Part shown: in pieces, positions 24,142 through 32,430 of the stretch | Numbering within the stretch: position 1 is the first letter of the stretch | Layout of the letters: each line of letters opens with the position of its first letter | DNA from: Anaerolineae bacterium | GTDB taxonomy: Bacteria; Chloroflexota; Anaerolineae; Aggregatilineales; Phototrophicaceae | Reading direction: 5' to 3' | Length of the DNA: 58,508 nucleotides | Assembly: GCA_023382675.1 (NCBI GenBank) | Contig: JAHDWN010000009.1 | Coordinates: 116,670-175,177, forward strand | Program-made: the position numbers and the translations under genes | Notes under the pieces: generated by a model | What the model was told of the DNA's origin: nothing | What the model saw: only the letters and a program-made list of their open reading frames with translations | Databases searched by the model: none

Positions 24142-24459
24142 GAATCTAGGGCGCGCCGGACGTTGAAACGCCCGGCTATAGCCCATCAAGCACACTAAAG
24201 GCGCTTTATGATCGTTTGTGACCTTGTCTAGCCCCTTCAGTGGGTTTGATTTGACCTAGCCGTGCTCAGGGGGTCGGCATAGCCGACCGAAGGCAGCATC
24301 GCTGCCCCCGCGCGGCTTCAGCCAACGGCGGCGCAAAACGAATCCACCGCAAACGCTACATCCCAGCGCCTATTCGCTGGTCATTCTCATCTTGTTGAAG
24401 TAATGGTGACATTTATCCCCATACAGTGATGGCTGATCGGCGATACTTTCGGTGGTCGC
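24142..24459. repeat. Intergenic region with dispersed hairpin repeat, copy 3
   Basis: The element spans about 24150-24332. The inner inverted pair is ATCAAGCACACTAAAGGCGC at 24185-24204 and AGCCCCTTCAGTGGGTTTGA at 24230-24249. It is followed by the hairpins GTCGGC/GCCGAC near 24273-24288 and GGCAGC/GCTGCC near 24292-24306. No gene is seen in this stretch. Confidence 0.7.
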
Positions 24460-25962
24460 TCACGGCGTCGGCAGCCAGTGCGCAATCAGCGCGCCGCCCG
24501 GCATCGCCTCGATCAGCCGTCGCAGCAGTGCCCAATCGTCGGCGTGGAGCACCCGCAGCACCAACACCGCGACGGCATAGATCAGCAGCCCGCCCGCGCT
24601 GCCGAGGATGAAGTGAAGACTGCCCAACGCCAGCATCGCCGCCGCCGCCAGCCCACCGGCGATCAAAAGGCGCGCGATCTGCCCGGCGCGGATGACAGGC
24701 GCAGCGCCGCGCCCCAGCCGCCAGAATAGCCACACCAGCGCCAGCAGCACCAGCGCCTCGGCGCTCGCCGTCGCCAGCGGCGCGCCGCGCACGCCGAACC
24801 TCGGCAGCAGGAACAGCAGCAGCCCCAGGTTGATCGTCAATCCAGCGGCGCGCACGCCGAGCGTGATCCGCTGCTGGTTCTGCACCAGCAGCGCCTGTGC
24901 GAACACGTTCGCCACCATCGCCAGCAGCGCGTACCAGACCAGCACGCGCAGGATGTCGGCAGTCGGCAGGAAGTCCGCGCCGAAGACGAGCGTGAACGTA
25001 TGCGCAAAGATCGAGAGCACCAGCGTGATCGGCAGCACGATCAGCAGCGTGTAAAACGCCAGCCGGGACACCAGCGCGCGGAAGACTGCCGGGTTCTCGC
25101 TGTACGTTCGCGACATGATCGGGAAGACGGCGATCAGCACGGTCGTGCTCAGGAGTTCGACCATGCCGACGATGATGATGAAGGCCGCGCCCAGATAGGC
25201 GACGCCTTCTGGGATGAAGCGCCCGGTCACCAGCCGGTCAAGCTGAGTGTAGGCCTGGTTGACAAAGGCGGCCAGCGCCAGCGGCGTCGCATCGGCAAAG
25301 AGATTGCGCACCAGCGCCCGGTCGAGCGGGAATTCCGGACGCACTCCATCCGCCAGCAGCGCCCGCCAGAGCACCAGCGCGCGCGCCAGCCCGCTCAGGA
25401 TCGTCGCCGCATACACCCCGACCAGCCCCCACCCGGCCACGAGCGCCAGCGCCGTCAGCACAATGCGCACGATGACCGTGCCGATCTCGACCAGCGAGGT
25501 CGTCACCATCTGCTCGCGCGCCAGGAGCTGCTCGTAGACCATCGTCCCCAGTTGATCGACGAACAGGCTCAGCCCGGCCAGCGCCACGAACCCCCGCACC
25601 TCCGGCGTGTAATCGCCGAGCGCTGCCACGGCATTGATGCCCAGGTAGGCCACCAGCGCCAGGATCGTCTGGTAAAAGAGCGTCGCGCCCAGGTATTTGC
25701 CAGCCAGCGACGTTCGCCGCGCCACCTCGCGGATGACAATGTTGCCCATGCCGAAGCTCGCCACCGCCACGCCGACCAGGAAGAAGGCCGTCACCGTCGT
25801 GTAGATGCCGTAGGCGGACTTCCCCAGCAGCGGGATCAACACCAACTGCCAGACGAACAGCGCGCCCTTACTGACGATCTGCGCCAGCGCAATTGCGCCG
25901 ATATTCCGCGCGGTGCGTCGTGCGGCGTCGGTAGAGATGGAAGAAGAGGATGACTCGGACAA
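24460..25962 (-). CDS. Polysaccharide/lipid flippase (Wzx/MATE-like, MOP superfamily)
   Basis: The protein has about twelve to fourteen hydrophobic helices and the pattern of Wzx-type flippases: ARNIGAIALAQIVSKGALFV at the N terminus, then GIYTTVTAFFLVGVAVASFG, MGNIVIREVARR and, in the second half, LLAMVANVFAQALLVQNQQR. Such proteins move lipid-linked sugars across the inner membrane for envelope or exopolysaccharide assembly. The start is uncertain: a TTG at 25962 (AGGA upstream, 500 residues) gives the usual length, while ATGs at 26067 or 26097 would add 35-45 residues without membrane character. No polysaccharide cluster is adjacent. Confidence 0.85.
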   Translation of the reverse strand: MSESSSSSISTDAARRTARNIGAIALAQIVSKGALFVWQLVLIPLLGKSAYGIYTTVTAFFLVGVAVASFGMGNIVIREVARRTSLAGKYLGATLFYQTILALVAYLGINAVAALGDYTPEVRGFVALAGLSLFVDQLGTMVYEQLLAREQMVTTSLVEIGTVIVRIVLTALALVAGWGLVGVYAATILSGLARALVLWRALLADGVRPEFPLDRALVRNLFADATPLALAAFVNQAYTQLDRLVTGRFIPEGVAYLGAAFIIIVGMVELLSTTVLIAVFPIMSRTYSENPAVFRALVSRLAFYTLLIVLPITLVLSIFAHTFTLVFGADFLPTADILRVLVWYALLAMVANVFAQALLVQNQQRITLGVRAAGLTINLGLLLFLLPRFGVRGAPLATASAEALVLLALVWLFWRLGRGAAPVIRAGQIARLLIAGGLAAAAMLALGSLHFILGSAGGLLIYAVAVLVLRVLHADDWALLRRLIEAMPGGALIAHWLPTP

Positions 25963-26218
25963 TCGGGGCCGATCCTGATGGGTATCTTGTACGAATAGCG
26001 GCTGAATTGTACACCCTGACCAGCATTTGGTTGCTGACAGTGGGCCAAAAACGGCATAATCTTGCATAATGGTAATAATGGTGCAGCTACGATCCATGGG
26101 GAGTGATCAGTCAGCATCCGTGATCTGGCGATTATTCGCGGCAACGCCCATCACCCGATGAAGGAGCACTGAGCACTCTAACATTCTAGAATCGCTGTCT
26201 CAGGAAAGGGGCGCCCAC

Positions 26219-26452
26219 ATGTTCAAGCGACACACTCCCGACGCACGCCCGGCACAGCAGCTCGTCGTCGATCATGCGACGTGCCTTGCCTGTGGTGCTT
26301 GTGTAGCCGTCTGTCCGCCGCGCGCGCTCTCGCTCGATCATTTGCACCTGCACGTGATCCAGCCAGCCTGCACGGCCTGTGATCGCTGCACGGCCATGTG
26401 CCCGGTTCATGCGCTCGCTTTCGTCCCTGCGGTTCAGAGGCCAACATCATGA
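26219..26452 (+). CDS. Dicluster [4Fe-4S] ferredoxin
   Basis: The 77-residue protein has two canonical cluster motifs: CLACGACVAVCP (Cys22, 25, 28, 32) and CTACDRCTAMCP (Cys51, 54, 57, 61). All eight ligands are present. A strong ribosome-binding site (AGGAAAGGGG) precedes the ATG. Its stop overlaps the start of the geranylgeranyl reductase gene as ATGA (26449-26452). In Methanosarcina an adjacent ferredoxin is reported to be the electron donor for that reductase, and the coupling here suggests the same. Confidence 0.95.
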   Translation: MFKRHTPDARPAQQLVVDHATCLACGACVAVCPPRALSLDHLHLHVIQPACTACDRCTAMCPVHALAFVPAVQRPTS

Positions 26453-27645
26453 AAACTGCATACGATCTGATCGTTGTCGGCGCAGGACCGGCCGGATCGG
26501 CTGCGGCCATGCGTGCCGCCCAGGCCGGCCTCGATGTCCTGCTCGTGGAAAAGCGCCAGGAGATCGGCGTCCCCGTTCGCTGCGGCGAAGCCACCGACAT
26601 CGAAACCACCCTCCGCTTCATCGATCTCGATCAGCGCTGGATCGCCAATCACGTCGAAACCTACGCCATTTACAACGCCGAGGGCGATTTCGTTAGCGTG
26701 CCGCCCAGTGGTGACACCATCATCCTCGACCGCAAAGTCTTCGACGAAGCCCTGGCCGCGCAAGCCGTGCGGGCAGGCGCGGATGTGCGCGTCAACACCG
26801 CCGCCGTCGATCTGATTCGCGAGGGTGATGCGGTCGTCGGCGTGCGTCTGCAATCGTTCGGCAAGTCGTTCAACGTCCGCGCCCGGCTCGTGGTCGCCGC
26901 CGATGGCGTCGAATCGCTGGTCGCGCGTTGGGCTGGGCTGAAGACCGTGCCCGCGATGAGCGATTTCTTCGTCGGCGCGCAGTACACGCTTGCAGGGCTG
27001 GAAGGCCGAATCGACCCGACACGCTGCGAGTATCACGTCGGCCAGGAGACGATTGCGCCCGGCGGCTACGTCTGGGTCTTCCCCAAGAGCGATGAAAAAG
27101 CCAATGTCGGCATTGTCGTCCCGGCCTCCCGCAACCGCGACGTTTCCGCCCGCGAATGGCTGGATCGCTTCGTCGCACACCATTTCCGCGGCGCATCCAT
27201 CCTCAGCGTCGTCTCTGGCGGCATCCCTGTCACCGGCGCAGTCAAGCAGATGGTCGCCGATGGCCTTGTCATCGTCGGCGACGCGGCGCATCAGGCCGAT
27301 CCACTGACAGCCGGGGGCATCAGCCTGGGGATGATCGGCGCGGAGCTGGCTATCGAAGCGGCTGTCCCTGCGCTGGCGCGGGGCGATGTCTCGGCGCGAG
27401 CGCTGCGCCCCTACGAGGAAGCCTGGCGTGAACGCTTCGGCAAGATGCACGCCGCGCTGCTCGCCGTCCGCAAGATCATCACGCGCATGTCGCAGCGCGA
27501 CTTTGATGCGCTCGTGCGCACCGCCGCCGGGCTGCCATTGGCGTCGATGTCGCTGGGCGAAATCCTGATCGCGGTGCTTTCGCGTCATCCGGCGCTTCTC
27601 TTGGAGGCGCGCACATTGATCACGACCGGGCTGGTGATGAAATAA
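26449..27645 (+). CDS. Geranylgeranyl reductase family flavoprotein
   Basis: These FAD enzymes saturate isoprenoid chains such as those of chlorophyll, menaquinone or archaeal lipids. The 398-residue protein begins with the FAD motif DLIVVGAGPAGSAAAMRAAQ, followed by the family signature EIGVPVRCGEATD and, in the second half, LVIVGDAAHQADPLTAGGIS. The conserved Cys in PVRCGE is present. The C-terminal 120 residues match the substrate-binding and helical tail. Start at 26449, overlapping the ferredoxin stop. Without photosynthesis genes nearby the likely substrate is a quinone side chain or a polyprenyl lipid; that is inference. It is followed after 35 bases by a YhhN protein. Confidence 0.9.
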   Translation: MKTAYDLIVVGAGPAGSAAAMRAAQAGLDVLLVEKRQEIGVPVRCGEATDIETTLRFIDLDQRWIANHVETYAIYNAEGDFVSVPPSGDTIILDRKVFDEALAAQAVRAGADVRVNTAAVDLIREGDAVVGVRLQSFGKSFNVRARLVVAADGVESLVARWAGLKTVPAMSDFFVGAQYTLAGLEGRIDPTRCEYHVGQETIAPGGYVWVFPKSDEKANVGIVVPASRNRDVSAREWLDRFVAHHFRGASILSVVSGGIPVTGAVKQMVADGLVIVGDAAHQADPLTAGGISLGMIGAELAIEAAVPALARGDVSARALRPYEEAWRERFGKMHAALLAVRKIITRMSQRDFDALVRTAAGLPLASMSLGEILIAVLSRHPALLLEARTLITTGLVMK

Positions 27646-27680
27646 CCTGCCCGGCAAACTGTAGGTGGAGCACAATCACC

Positions 27681-28388
27681 ATGCCGGTCGTACTTCTGGT
27701 CATCTGGGCAGTGCTGCTCTTTGGCGGCTTTCTGGTGGGCAAACTCGATAGCGAGCGTGTCCACAGAATGCCGACCGTGACGCGCATCGCGTCTTCGCTG
27801 GTGCTGGTCGTCCTCGCCTGGATGTACTACCTCACTAACCAGGCGCACGCCGCAGCCCTATACATGCTCCTCATCGCCCTCGGCGTGACATTGGGTTTTA
27901 TCGGTGACCTGTTCATGGCCCGCCTCATCTTCAAGGAAAACAACGTGCTCGCCGGGATTGCCGCTTTCGGCCTGGGGCACATTGCCTACATCGCCGCGCT
28001 GATCTGGGTCGGCGACACGTTTGGCTACAACGCCTTCACGCCGCGCGTCGGCGCATGGGCTGTCTGGCTGGCAATTGGCGCGGCGGGTTGGTATCTTGTC
28101 GTCTACAGCCGTGCGCCCGTGCGCTCGACTATGCATGTGGCCGCGCTGCCGTATGCGCTCCTGCTCGCCAGCACCGCGGGTTTCGCCACCGGTCTCGCCT
28201 TGCAGCAGACTGCATTCATCCCGCTGGCGCTGGGGGCGGCGCTCTTCCTGATCAGCGATCTAATCCTGGCAGCGCAATTATTCGCCGGGCTGCATTTCAC
28301 GTCAATTGGCGATATGATCTGGCTGACCTATGGGCCGGCGCAGATGCTGATCGTGACGTCGGTTGCGGCGCTAATGGAGATCATCTAA
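27681..28388 (+). CDS. YhhN/TMEM86-family lysoplasmalogenase-like membrane protein
   Basis: The 235-residue protein has about eight membrane helices and the YhhN family blocks LGFIGDLFMAR, IAAFGLGHIAYIAALIW and FLISDLILAAQ, with the conserved acidic residues in the GDLFM and SDLIL turns. Animal TMEM86 and some bacterial members cleave the vinyl-ether bond of lysoplasmalogens, releasing an aldehyde. A role in ether or polyprenyl lipid turnover fits the upstream reductase, but the bacterial substrate is not certain. It is 7 bases from the HPS gene, so the two are co-transcribed. Confidence 0.88.
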   Translation: MPVVLLVIWAVLLFGGFLVGKLDSERVHRMPTVTRIASSLVLVVLAWMYYLTNQAHAAALYMLLIALGVTLGFIGDLFMARLIFKENNVLAGIAAFGLGHIAYIAALIWVGDTFGYNAFTPRVGAWAVWLAIGAAGWYLVVYSRAPVRSTMHVAALPYALLLASTAGFATGLALQQTAFIPLALGAALFLISDLILAAQLFAGLHFTSIGDMIWLTYGPAQMLIVTSVAALMEII

Positions 28389-28395
28389 ACACTAT

Positions 28396-29016
28396 ATGGC
28401 TAAGCTTCAGGTTGCGCTTGATGGCACACTCGTTCAAGCGATGGCGGTCCTGGAACAGGTCGCACCCATCGTCGCCATTGCCGAAATCGGCACCTTACTG
28501 GTTTATCGCGAAGGCATCCACGCGGCCCGCCATCTGAACAATCGGTTCCCCGGACTGCAATTGCTGGCAGATTTCAAGATCATCGACGCCGGTGATGAAG
28601 AAGCCTCCATCGCTTTCGAGGCAGGCTGTGCCTATGTTACGGTCATGGGCGTCGCGAGCGACCGCACCATCGAAGGGGTGATCAATGCTGCCCGTCGGTA
28701 TGGACGCCAGGTGGTCGCAGATATGATGCAAGCTGCCGATCCGGTGGCGCGTGGCCGCGAGCTTCTCGCCCTCGGCAGTGACATTCTCTGTGTGCATACG
28801 GCGTTCGATGATCGGGAGTCGGCGACGCCGCTCGAATCACTGCGCCAACTCCGCCAGGCGTTCCCAGAGGCGTGTCTGGCTGTTGCTGGCGGTATCACGC
28901 TTGAAAACGTCGCTTCGTTGATGGAATGGCAGCCGGACATCATCGTGGTTGGCGGCGCGATCACGCGCGCTGCTGATCCCGCACGGGTGGCGCGGGCGCT
29001 GCGTGAACGGATGTAA
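28396..29016 (+). CDS. hxlA: 3-hexulose-6-phosphate synthase
   Basis: HPS joins formaldehyde to ribulose 5-phosphate, the fixing step of the RuMP pathway, or runs in reverse to make ribulose 5-phosphate. The 206-residue protein is the expected size for a single-domain HPS of the OMP decarboxylase fold. The core motif LLADFKIIDAGDEEA carries the Asp-Lys-Asp catalytic set. Phosphate-binding ends are VAGGITLENV and IIVVGGAITRAADP. It is 6 bases from the isomerase gene. A KGPDC-type decarboxylase is possible in principle, but the hxlB neighbour favours HPS. Confidence 0.93.
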   Translation: MAKLQVALDGTLVQAMAVLEQVAPIVAIAEIGTLLVYREGIHAARHLNNRFPGLQLLADFKIIDAGDEEASIAFEAGCAYVTVMGVASDRTIEGVINAARRYGRQVVADMMQAADPVARGRELLALGSDILCVHTAFDDRESATPLESLRQLRQAFPEACLAVAGGITLENVASLMEWQPDIIVVGGAITRAADPARVARALRERM

Positions 29017-29022
29017 ACAGCC

Positions 29023-29583
29023 ATGATGACTGAATACCCTGAACTGGTGCATAAGGCGCTGGCAGAGCTGGGCACGGCGCTGCGTGCGGTTCCAGCGGAT
29101 GAAGTGGCGCGCTGTCGCCAGGTGATCCTTGCTGCGCGCCGGATTTTCGTGGCGGGCAAAGGGCGCTCTGGCCTGATCATGCGTGCCCACTCCATGCGTC
29201 TGATGCACCTCGGCCTCGCCGTCCACGTCGTCGATGACGTGACGACCCCGGCCATCGGCGCGAGCGACTTACTCTTCCTGGCCTCCGGTTCGGGCAGCAC
29301 ACCCACCATCGTTCAGTATGCGCAGAAAGCCCGCTCAATCGGGTCGGACATCGCCCTCATCACCGCCCATGCAAACTCGACGGCAGCGCAGTTGGCGGAT
29401 GTGGTGGTCATCATTCCCGCGCCCAGTCCAAAGGTCGTCAGCACCCAGACTTCTACCCAGCCCATGGCGACGTTGTTCGAACTCTCGCTGGCAATCCTGC
29501 TCGACATCATCGTCGTGCAGTTGATGACCGAACTGGAGCAAACGTCGGATCAGATGTTCTCGCGGCATACCAATCTGGAATGA
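29023..29583 (+). CDS. hxlB: 6-phospho-3-hexuloisomerase
   Basis: PHI converts the HPS product to fructose 6-phosphate. The 186-residue protein is a single SIS domain: RRIFVAGKGRSGLIMRAHSM, then the phosphate loop FLASGSGSTPTIVQYAQKAR and LITAHANSTAAQLADVVVII, and a C-terminal helix pair ending in SDQMFSRHTNLE. The family length and the adjacency to hxlA make the assignment firm. Together the pair can detoxify formaldehyde or interconvert hexose and pentose phosphates. It ends the ferredoxin-GGR-YhhN-hxlA-hxlB operon and converges with the YdcF gene. Confidence 0.94.
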   Translation: MMTEYPELVHKALAELGTALRAVPADEVARCRQVILAARRIFVAGKGRSGLIMRAHSMRLMHLGLAVHVVDDVTTPAIGASDLLFLASGSGSTPTIVQYAQKARSIGSDIALITAHANSTAAQLADVVVIIPAPSPKVVSTQTSTQPMATLFELSLAILLDIIVVQLMTELEQTSDQMFSRHTNLE

Positions 29584-29604
29584 GTGCCGCCACCAGGGGA
29601 AGCA

Positions 29605-30240
29605 TCAGAGCAACGGCACACTTGTAAACGGCAGGTGGAGCAGGTTCTTGACTGCCTGCCATTGCAACGCTGCCACTTCACGCGCGACGGCTGTCACCAG
29701 GGTGCTCAGTCGGGGACGCAGCGGCGTCGGGCTGCGCACGATGTCGATGCCATAATCCCGGAAGATCCACTGCGCACGCAGCATGTGATAACCGTCGCTG
29801 ACGAGCAAGGCCGTTTGCCAGCCACGCTCATACATGATCTCACGAGAGTAAATGGCGTTTTCCTCGGTGCTGCGGCTGCGTTCCTCCAGGATGATCGCGT
29901 CCCGTGGTACGCCGTTGGTCTCCAGGATCTGGCGGCAAGCGTCGGCCTCGCTGCGTGATCGCCCCGGCGCGAAACCGCCGGCGCAGATGACGAACGGCGC
30001 GAAACCCGCGTTATAGAGGGCCGCGCCCTGTTCGCTGCGGCGGATCAGCGCGAGGTTTGGCTGGTCGTCACGCCGCAACCCTGCGCCCAACACCACGATC
30101 ACGTCCGACGGCTGGCGTTCATCCACCCGCCCGTAGACAAGCACCGCCAACGCCAATCCGACGCTGATAACGGCCCATACAGCAGCCACGATCAGAAAGA
30201 AACGCAGGGCGCGCCTGCGTGAAGGCACAAATCGACGCAT
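29605..30240 (-). CDS. YdcF/SanA/ElyC-family (DUF218) membrane protein
   Basis: The 211-residue protein has one N-terminal membrane helix (LRFFLIVAAVWAVISVGLAL) followed by a DUF218 domain: SDVIVVLGAGLRRD, RSEQGAALYNAGFAPFVICA, GGFAPGRSRSEADACRQIL and LLVSDGYHMLRAQWIFRDYG. SanA/ElyC relatives affect envelope integrity and lipid-II-linked steps; the enzyme activity is not settled. It is 12 bases downstream of the GvpU-like gene, so it probably belongs to the same minus-strand operon. Confidence 0.88.
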   Translation of the reverse strand: MRRFVPSRRRALRFFLIVAAVWAVISVGLALAVLVYGRVDERQPSDVIVVLGAGLRRDDQPNLALIRRSEQGAALYNAGFAPFVICAGGFAPGRSRSEADACRQILETNGVPRDAIILEERSRSTEENAIYSREIMYERGWQTALLVSDGYHMLRAQWIFRDYGIDIVRSPTPLRPRLSTLVTAVAREVAALQWQAVKNLLHLPFTSVPLL

Positions 30241-30252
30241 GATGTGATCTGT

Positions 30253-30786
30253 TTACTGGGTGAAACGGTCGCCATGAAATGGCGGTTCAAAATCGCCGCC
30301 AGTGCGATCAATGACGTTGACACGTCCTGGCAGCCAACCATCGACTTCGGTCAAACGGAGGCGCAGAATTGGCAGTGGGCTTTCTGTAAACGACATCGCC
30401 GCTCCCGGATAGAGGATATACGGGTCACGCAGGTGCAAATAGCGGATTGGCGGGAAAGCCATCTCCTCATCTGACTCATCATCTTCATCGCGCGTGTAAA
30501 CGTCTTCGGCCATATCCTCAAAACCGAAAGCTTCTTCCAGCGCGCCGAGATCTTCGTCGCTTGGATCGATCAACGAACTGCGCGCGATGGTTTTGAATAA
30601 CTCGTTCATTCGCCCCAGATACGCGTGCTCGCTCACGAGCGTGCCGGTCATCACCGTGCCGCGCACCATCAACGTGATCCCGAATTCGGCATTCAGCTTG
30701 TTGGCGAGAAATGAGACGAGCAGCCCAAGCAAGAAGTCCGGTTCATTCCAATACTGCGCATCGTCCAGGCCGAAAAAATCATCCAC
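30253..30786 (-). CDS. GvpU-like protein
   Basis: The 177-residue acidic protein begins with a segment that resembles the gas-vesicle accessory protein GvpU: PDFLLGLLVSFLANKLNAEF followed by GITLMVRGTVMTGTLVSEHA. A very acidic linker follows (RDEDDESDEEMA), and then a beta-rich C-terminal part (SPLPILRLRLTEVDGWLPGR). No other gvp gene is in the window, so a role in gas vesicles is doubtful. It may be one of the orphan members of that family. It lies between a DUF3892-like gene and the YdcF gene. The assignment is from memory of the motif and is moderate. Confidence 0.5.
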   Translation of the reverse strand: MDDFFGLDDAQYWNEPDFLLGLLVSFLANKLNAEFGITLMVRGTVMTGTLVSEHAYLGRMNELFKTIARSSLIDPSDEDLGALEEAFGFEDMAEDVYTRDEDDESDEEMAFPPIRYLHLRDPYILYPGAAMSFTESPLPILRLRLTEVDGWLPGRVNVIDRTGGDFEPPFHGDRFTQ

Positions 30787-30824
30787 TGTAGAGCGTTTCC
30801 TTGTGCGGCATTCAACTACCGCTA

Positions 30825-31139
30825 TCAGATTGACGCTCGAATTTTAGCAAGGTTGCCCAAGTCGTCAACCGGGATACATGCCTGATCGACCCGCAGATAC
30901 GGTTCACCGTTGGCTTCAATCAGGTGTACCTCGCCATTAAATTGCCACTTGCCGCGCTGACGATTAGCAATGATGAAGCGCTTGCCCTTGCCCAACGCCC
31001 GGATCAGTTGTTCGCGCGTATACAGGCGCATACCGTCCACAGTCCGATCAGCATTCTCCGGCGGAATGCCGACAAATACGTATGCCAGTCGGTCTCCCGC
31101 GGAGTTGAATTGCACAGCCGTGATAATCAGTTCATCCAT
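30825..31139 (-). CDS. DUF3892-like protein
   Basis: This small protein has 104 residues from the ATG at 31139, where MDELIITAVQFN fits a domain start. A GTG at 31193 would add 18 residues without conservation. The order of elements, with an ITAV strand, a turn with TREQLIRALGKGKRFIIANR, and a C-terminal YLRVDQACIPVDDLGNL, fits the DUF3892 family. Its function is unknown. It precedes the GvpU-like gene by 38 bases. A perfect 6+6-bp palindrome in the upstream region (31328-31345) could control it or surE. Confidence 0.55.
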   Translation of the reverse strand: MDELIITAVQFNSAGDRLAYVFVGIPPENADRTVDGMRLYTREQLIRALGKGKRFIIANRQRGKWQFNGEVHLIEANGEPYLRVDQACIPVDDLGNLAKIRASI

Positions 31140-31327
31140 AATCCGGTACTCACCACGGGCGCTTGCCCAGCGCCATCGACCATCTGGTTTCACTACACAT
31201 AGCTAACAATGTATTTACTTCGCCTAACGACGTAATAAAATTCTCACCAATCTTCCTGTCTCATAACAAAGCAGCGTGCAGGCTTAACGCACACGTAATC
31301 AAATAACAAATATCGGCGCTTGACGAC

Positions 31328-31345
31328 TGTGATACACTGATCACA
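31328..31345. promoter_or_regulatory. Palindrome between the divergent DUF3892-like and surE genes
   Basis: TGTGAT and ATCACA face each other across six bases. The half sites look like CRP/FNR half sites but are spaced two bases too far apart for the classical CRP site, so I call it only a candidate operator. Confidence 0.3.
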
Positions 31346-31459
31346 CTTTTCAGAGCTTAATGTCGGATAAGATTCCCGGCGCAAATGTCCGATCAAGCGG
31401 GTGAAGTCGCCTGCCTGATGACACAACAGAGGACTGTATATCAAACACGGATGGCAATC

Positions 31460-32344
31460 ATGAAGGACGAACGACCGCTCATTCTCTTCACCAACGATGA
31501 TGGTTTTCAATCACCCGGCCTATGGGCAGCGGTCGAAGCTTTTGCGGAGTTGGGCGACGTGCTCGTCTGCGCGCCGCGCGAACAACAGAGCGGCATGTCG
31601 CGCAGCCTGCCTGTTTTCAGCACCGGGCGCATTCAGGCCGAAAAACGCCTTATCAATGGGGTCGAGACGACCGTTTATGCCGTTGATGGCACTCCTGCGC
31701 AGGCAGTGCAGCACGGCATTCTCGAGCTAGCGGAGCGTCCGGTCAGCCTCGTCGTCAGCGGCATCAATTACGGCGAAAACTGCGGCAATGGTGTCACGAT
31801 CTCCGGTACGGTCGGCGCGGCGCTGGAAGCATCCAGCTTTGGCATCCCGGCGATTGCCGCTTCCCAGCAAACCCGCCACGATTTGCACCTCACCTATTCC
31901 AACGAGGTCGATTTCACGGCTGCGGCGCACTTCACCCGCATGTTCGGCGAGTGGCTCATCAACAGCCGCCGTCCTGACGATGTTGAAGTGCTCAAGCTCG
32001 ACGTGCCCTTCGGCGCGACTGCTGCGACGCCCTGGAAGGTGACGCGCCTATCCCGCCGCCGTGTCTACTGGCCGACCCGCCCGGAGCGCGTGGCACTCTC
32101 CGAAATGGGCAAGCTCGGCTATCATTTTGATGGCGACCCCGCCAGGGCCGAACCAAACTCCGATATCTACGTCGTCCTTCACGAAGGTCATGTTTCGGTC
32201 ACACCGATCAGCCTCGATCTCACGTCGCGCACCGATCTCTACCGTCTCCAGCAATTTCTTCAGGGGGAGGAGCAGATTGTCGAGCCGGTCAAACGTACAC
32301 GCACGCAAGACATGCACGCCGTGACTCTCAACGGCAAAGCCTGA
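31460..32344 (+). CDS. surE: SurE 5'/3'-nucleotidase
   Basis: SurE proteins are metal-dependent nucleotidases that release phosphate from nucleoside monophosphates. The 294-residue protein begins with ILFTNDDGFQSPGL, the N-terminal metal site (NDD), and has CAPREQQSGMSRSL, VDGTPAQAVQHGI and VVSGINYGENCGNGVTISGT, the active-site loop, then SGTVGAALEASSFGIPAIAA. Metal ligands Asp-Asp, Ser and Asn are all present. The start is the ATG at 31460; another ATG lies at 31451. A terminator follows at 32360. It is a single-gene unit. Confidence 0.94.
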   Translation: MKDERPLILFTNDDGFQSPGLWAAVEAFAELGDVLVCAPREQQSGMSRSLPVFSTGRIQAEKRLINGVETTVYAVDGTPAQAVQHGILELAERPVSLVVSGINYGENCGNGVTISGTVGAALEASSFGIPAIAASQQTRHDLHLTYSNEVDFTAAAHFTRMFGEWLINSRRPDDVEVLKLDVPFGATAATPWKVTRLSRRRVYWPTRPERVALSEMGKLGYHFDGDPARAEPNSDIYVVLHEGHVSVTPISLDLTSRTDLYRLQQFLQGEEQIVEPVKRTRTQDMHAVTLNGKA

Positions 32345-32359
32345 CGCCCCACACAGCAC

Positions 32360-32402
32360 CGGCGATCGCTTCCTCAAGCGAAGGATCGCCGTCTTCATTT
32401 TT
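32360..32402 (+). terminator. Rho-independent terminator after surE
   Basis: CGGCGATC (32360-32367) pairs with GATCGCCG (32384-32391), with further CTTC/GAAG pairs inside the stem, and is followed by TCTTCATTTTT. It lies 15 bases after the surE stop. Confidence 0.8.
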
Positions 32403-32430
32403 ATCCCAACATATCCCAACATATCCCAAA
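32403..32430. repeat. Short tandem repeat ATCCCAACAT (2.8 copies)
   Basis: ATCCCAACAT occurs at 32403-32412 and 32413-32422, and a partial third copy follows at 32423-32430. It lies directly after the surE terminator and 250 bases before a response regulator gene. It could be a binding array or only slippage. Confidence 0.7.

Noticed and set aside
26179-26192. ATTCTAGAAT palindrome before the ferredoxin gene
   Set aside because: Ten bases in an AT-rich stretch is not unusual; half of it may simply be a -10 box (TAGAAT).
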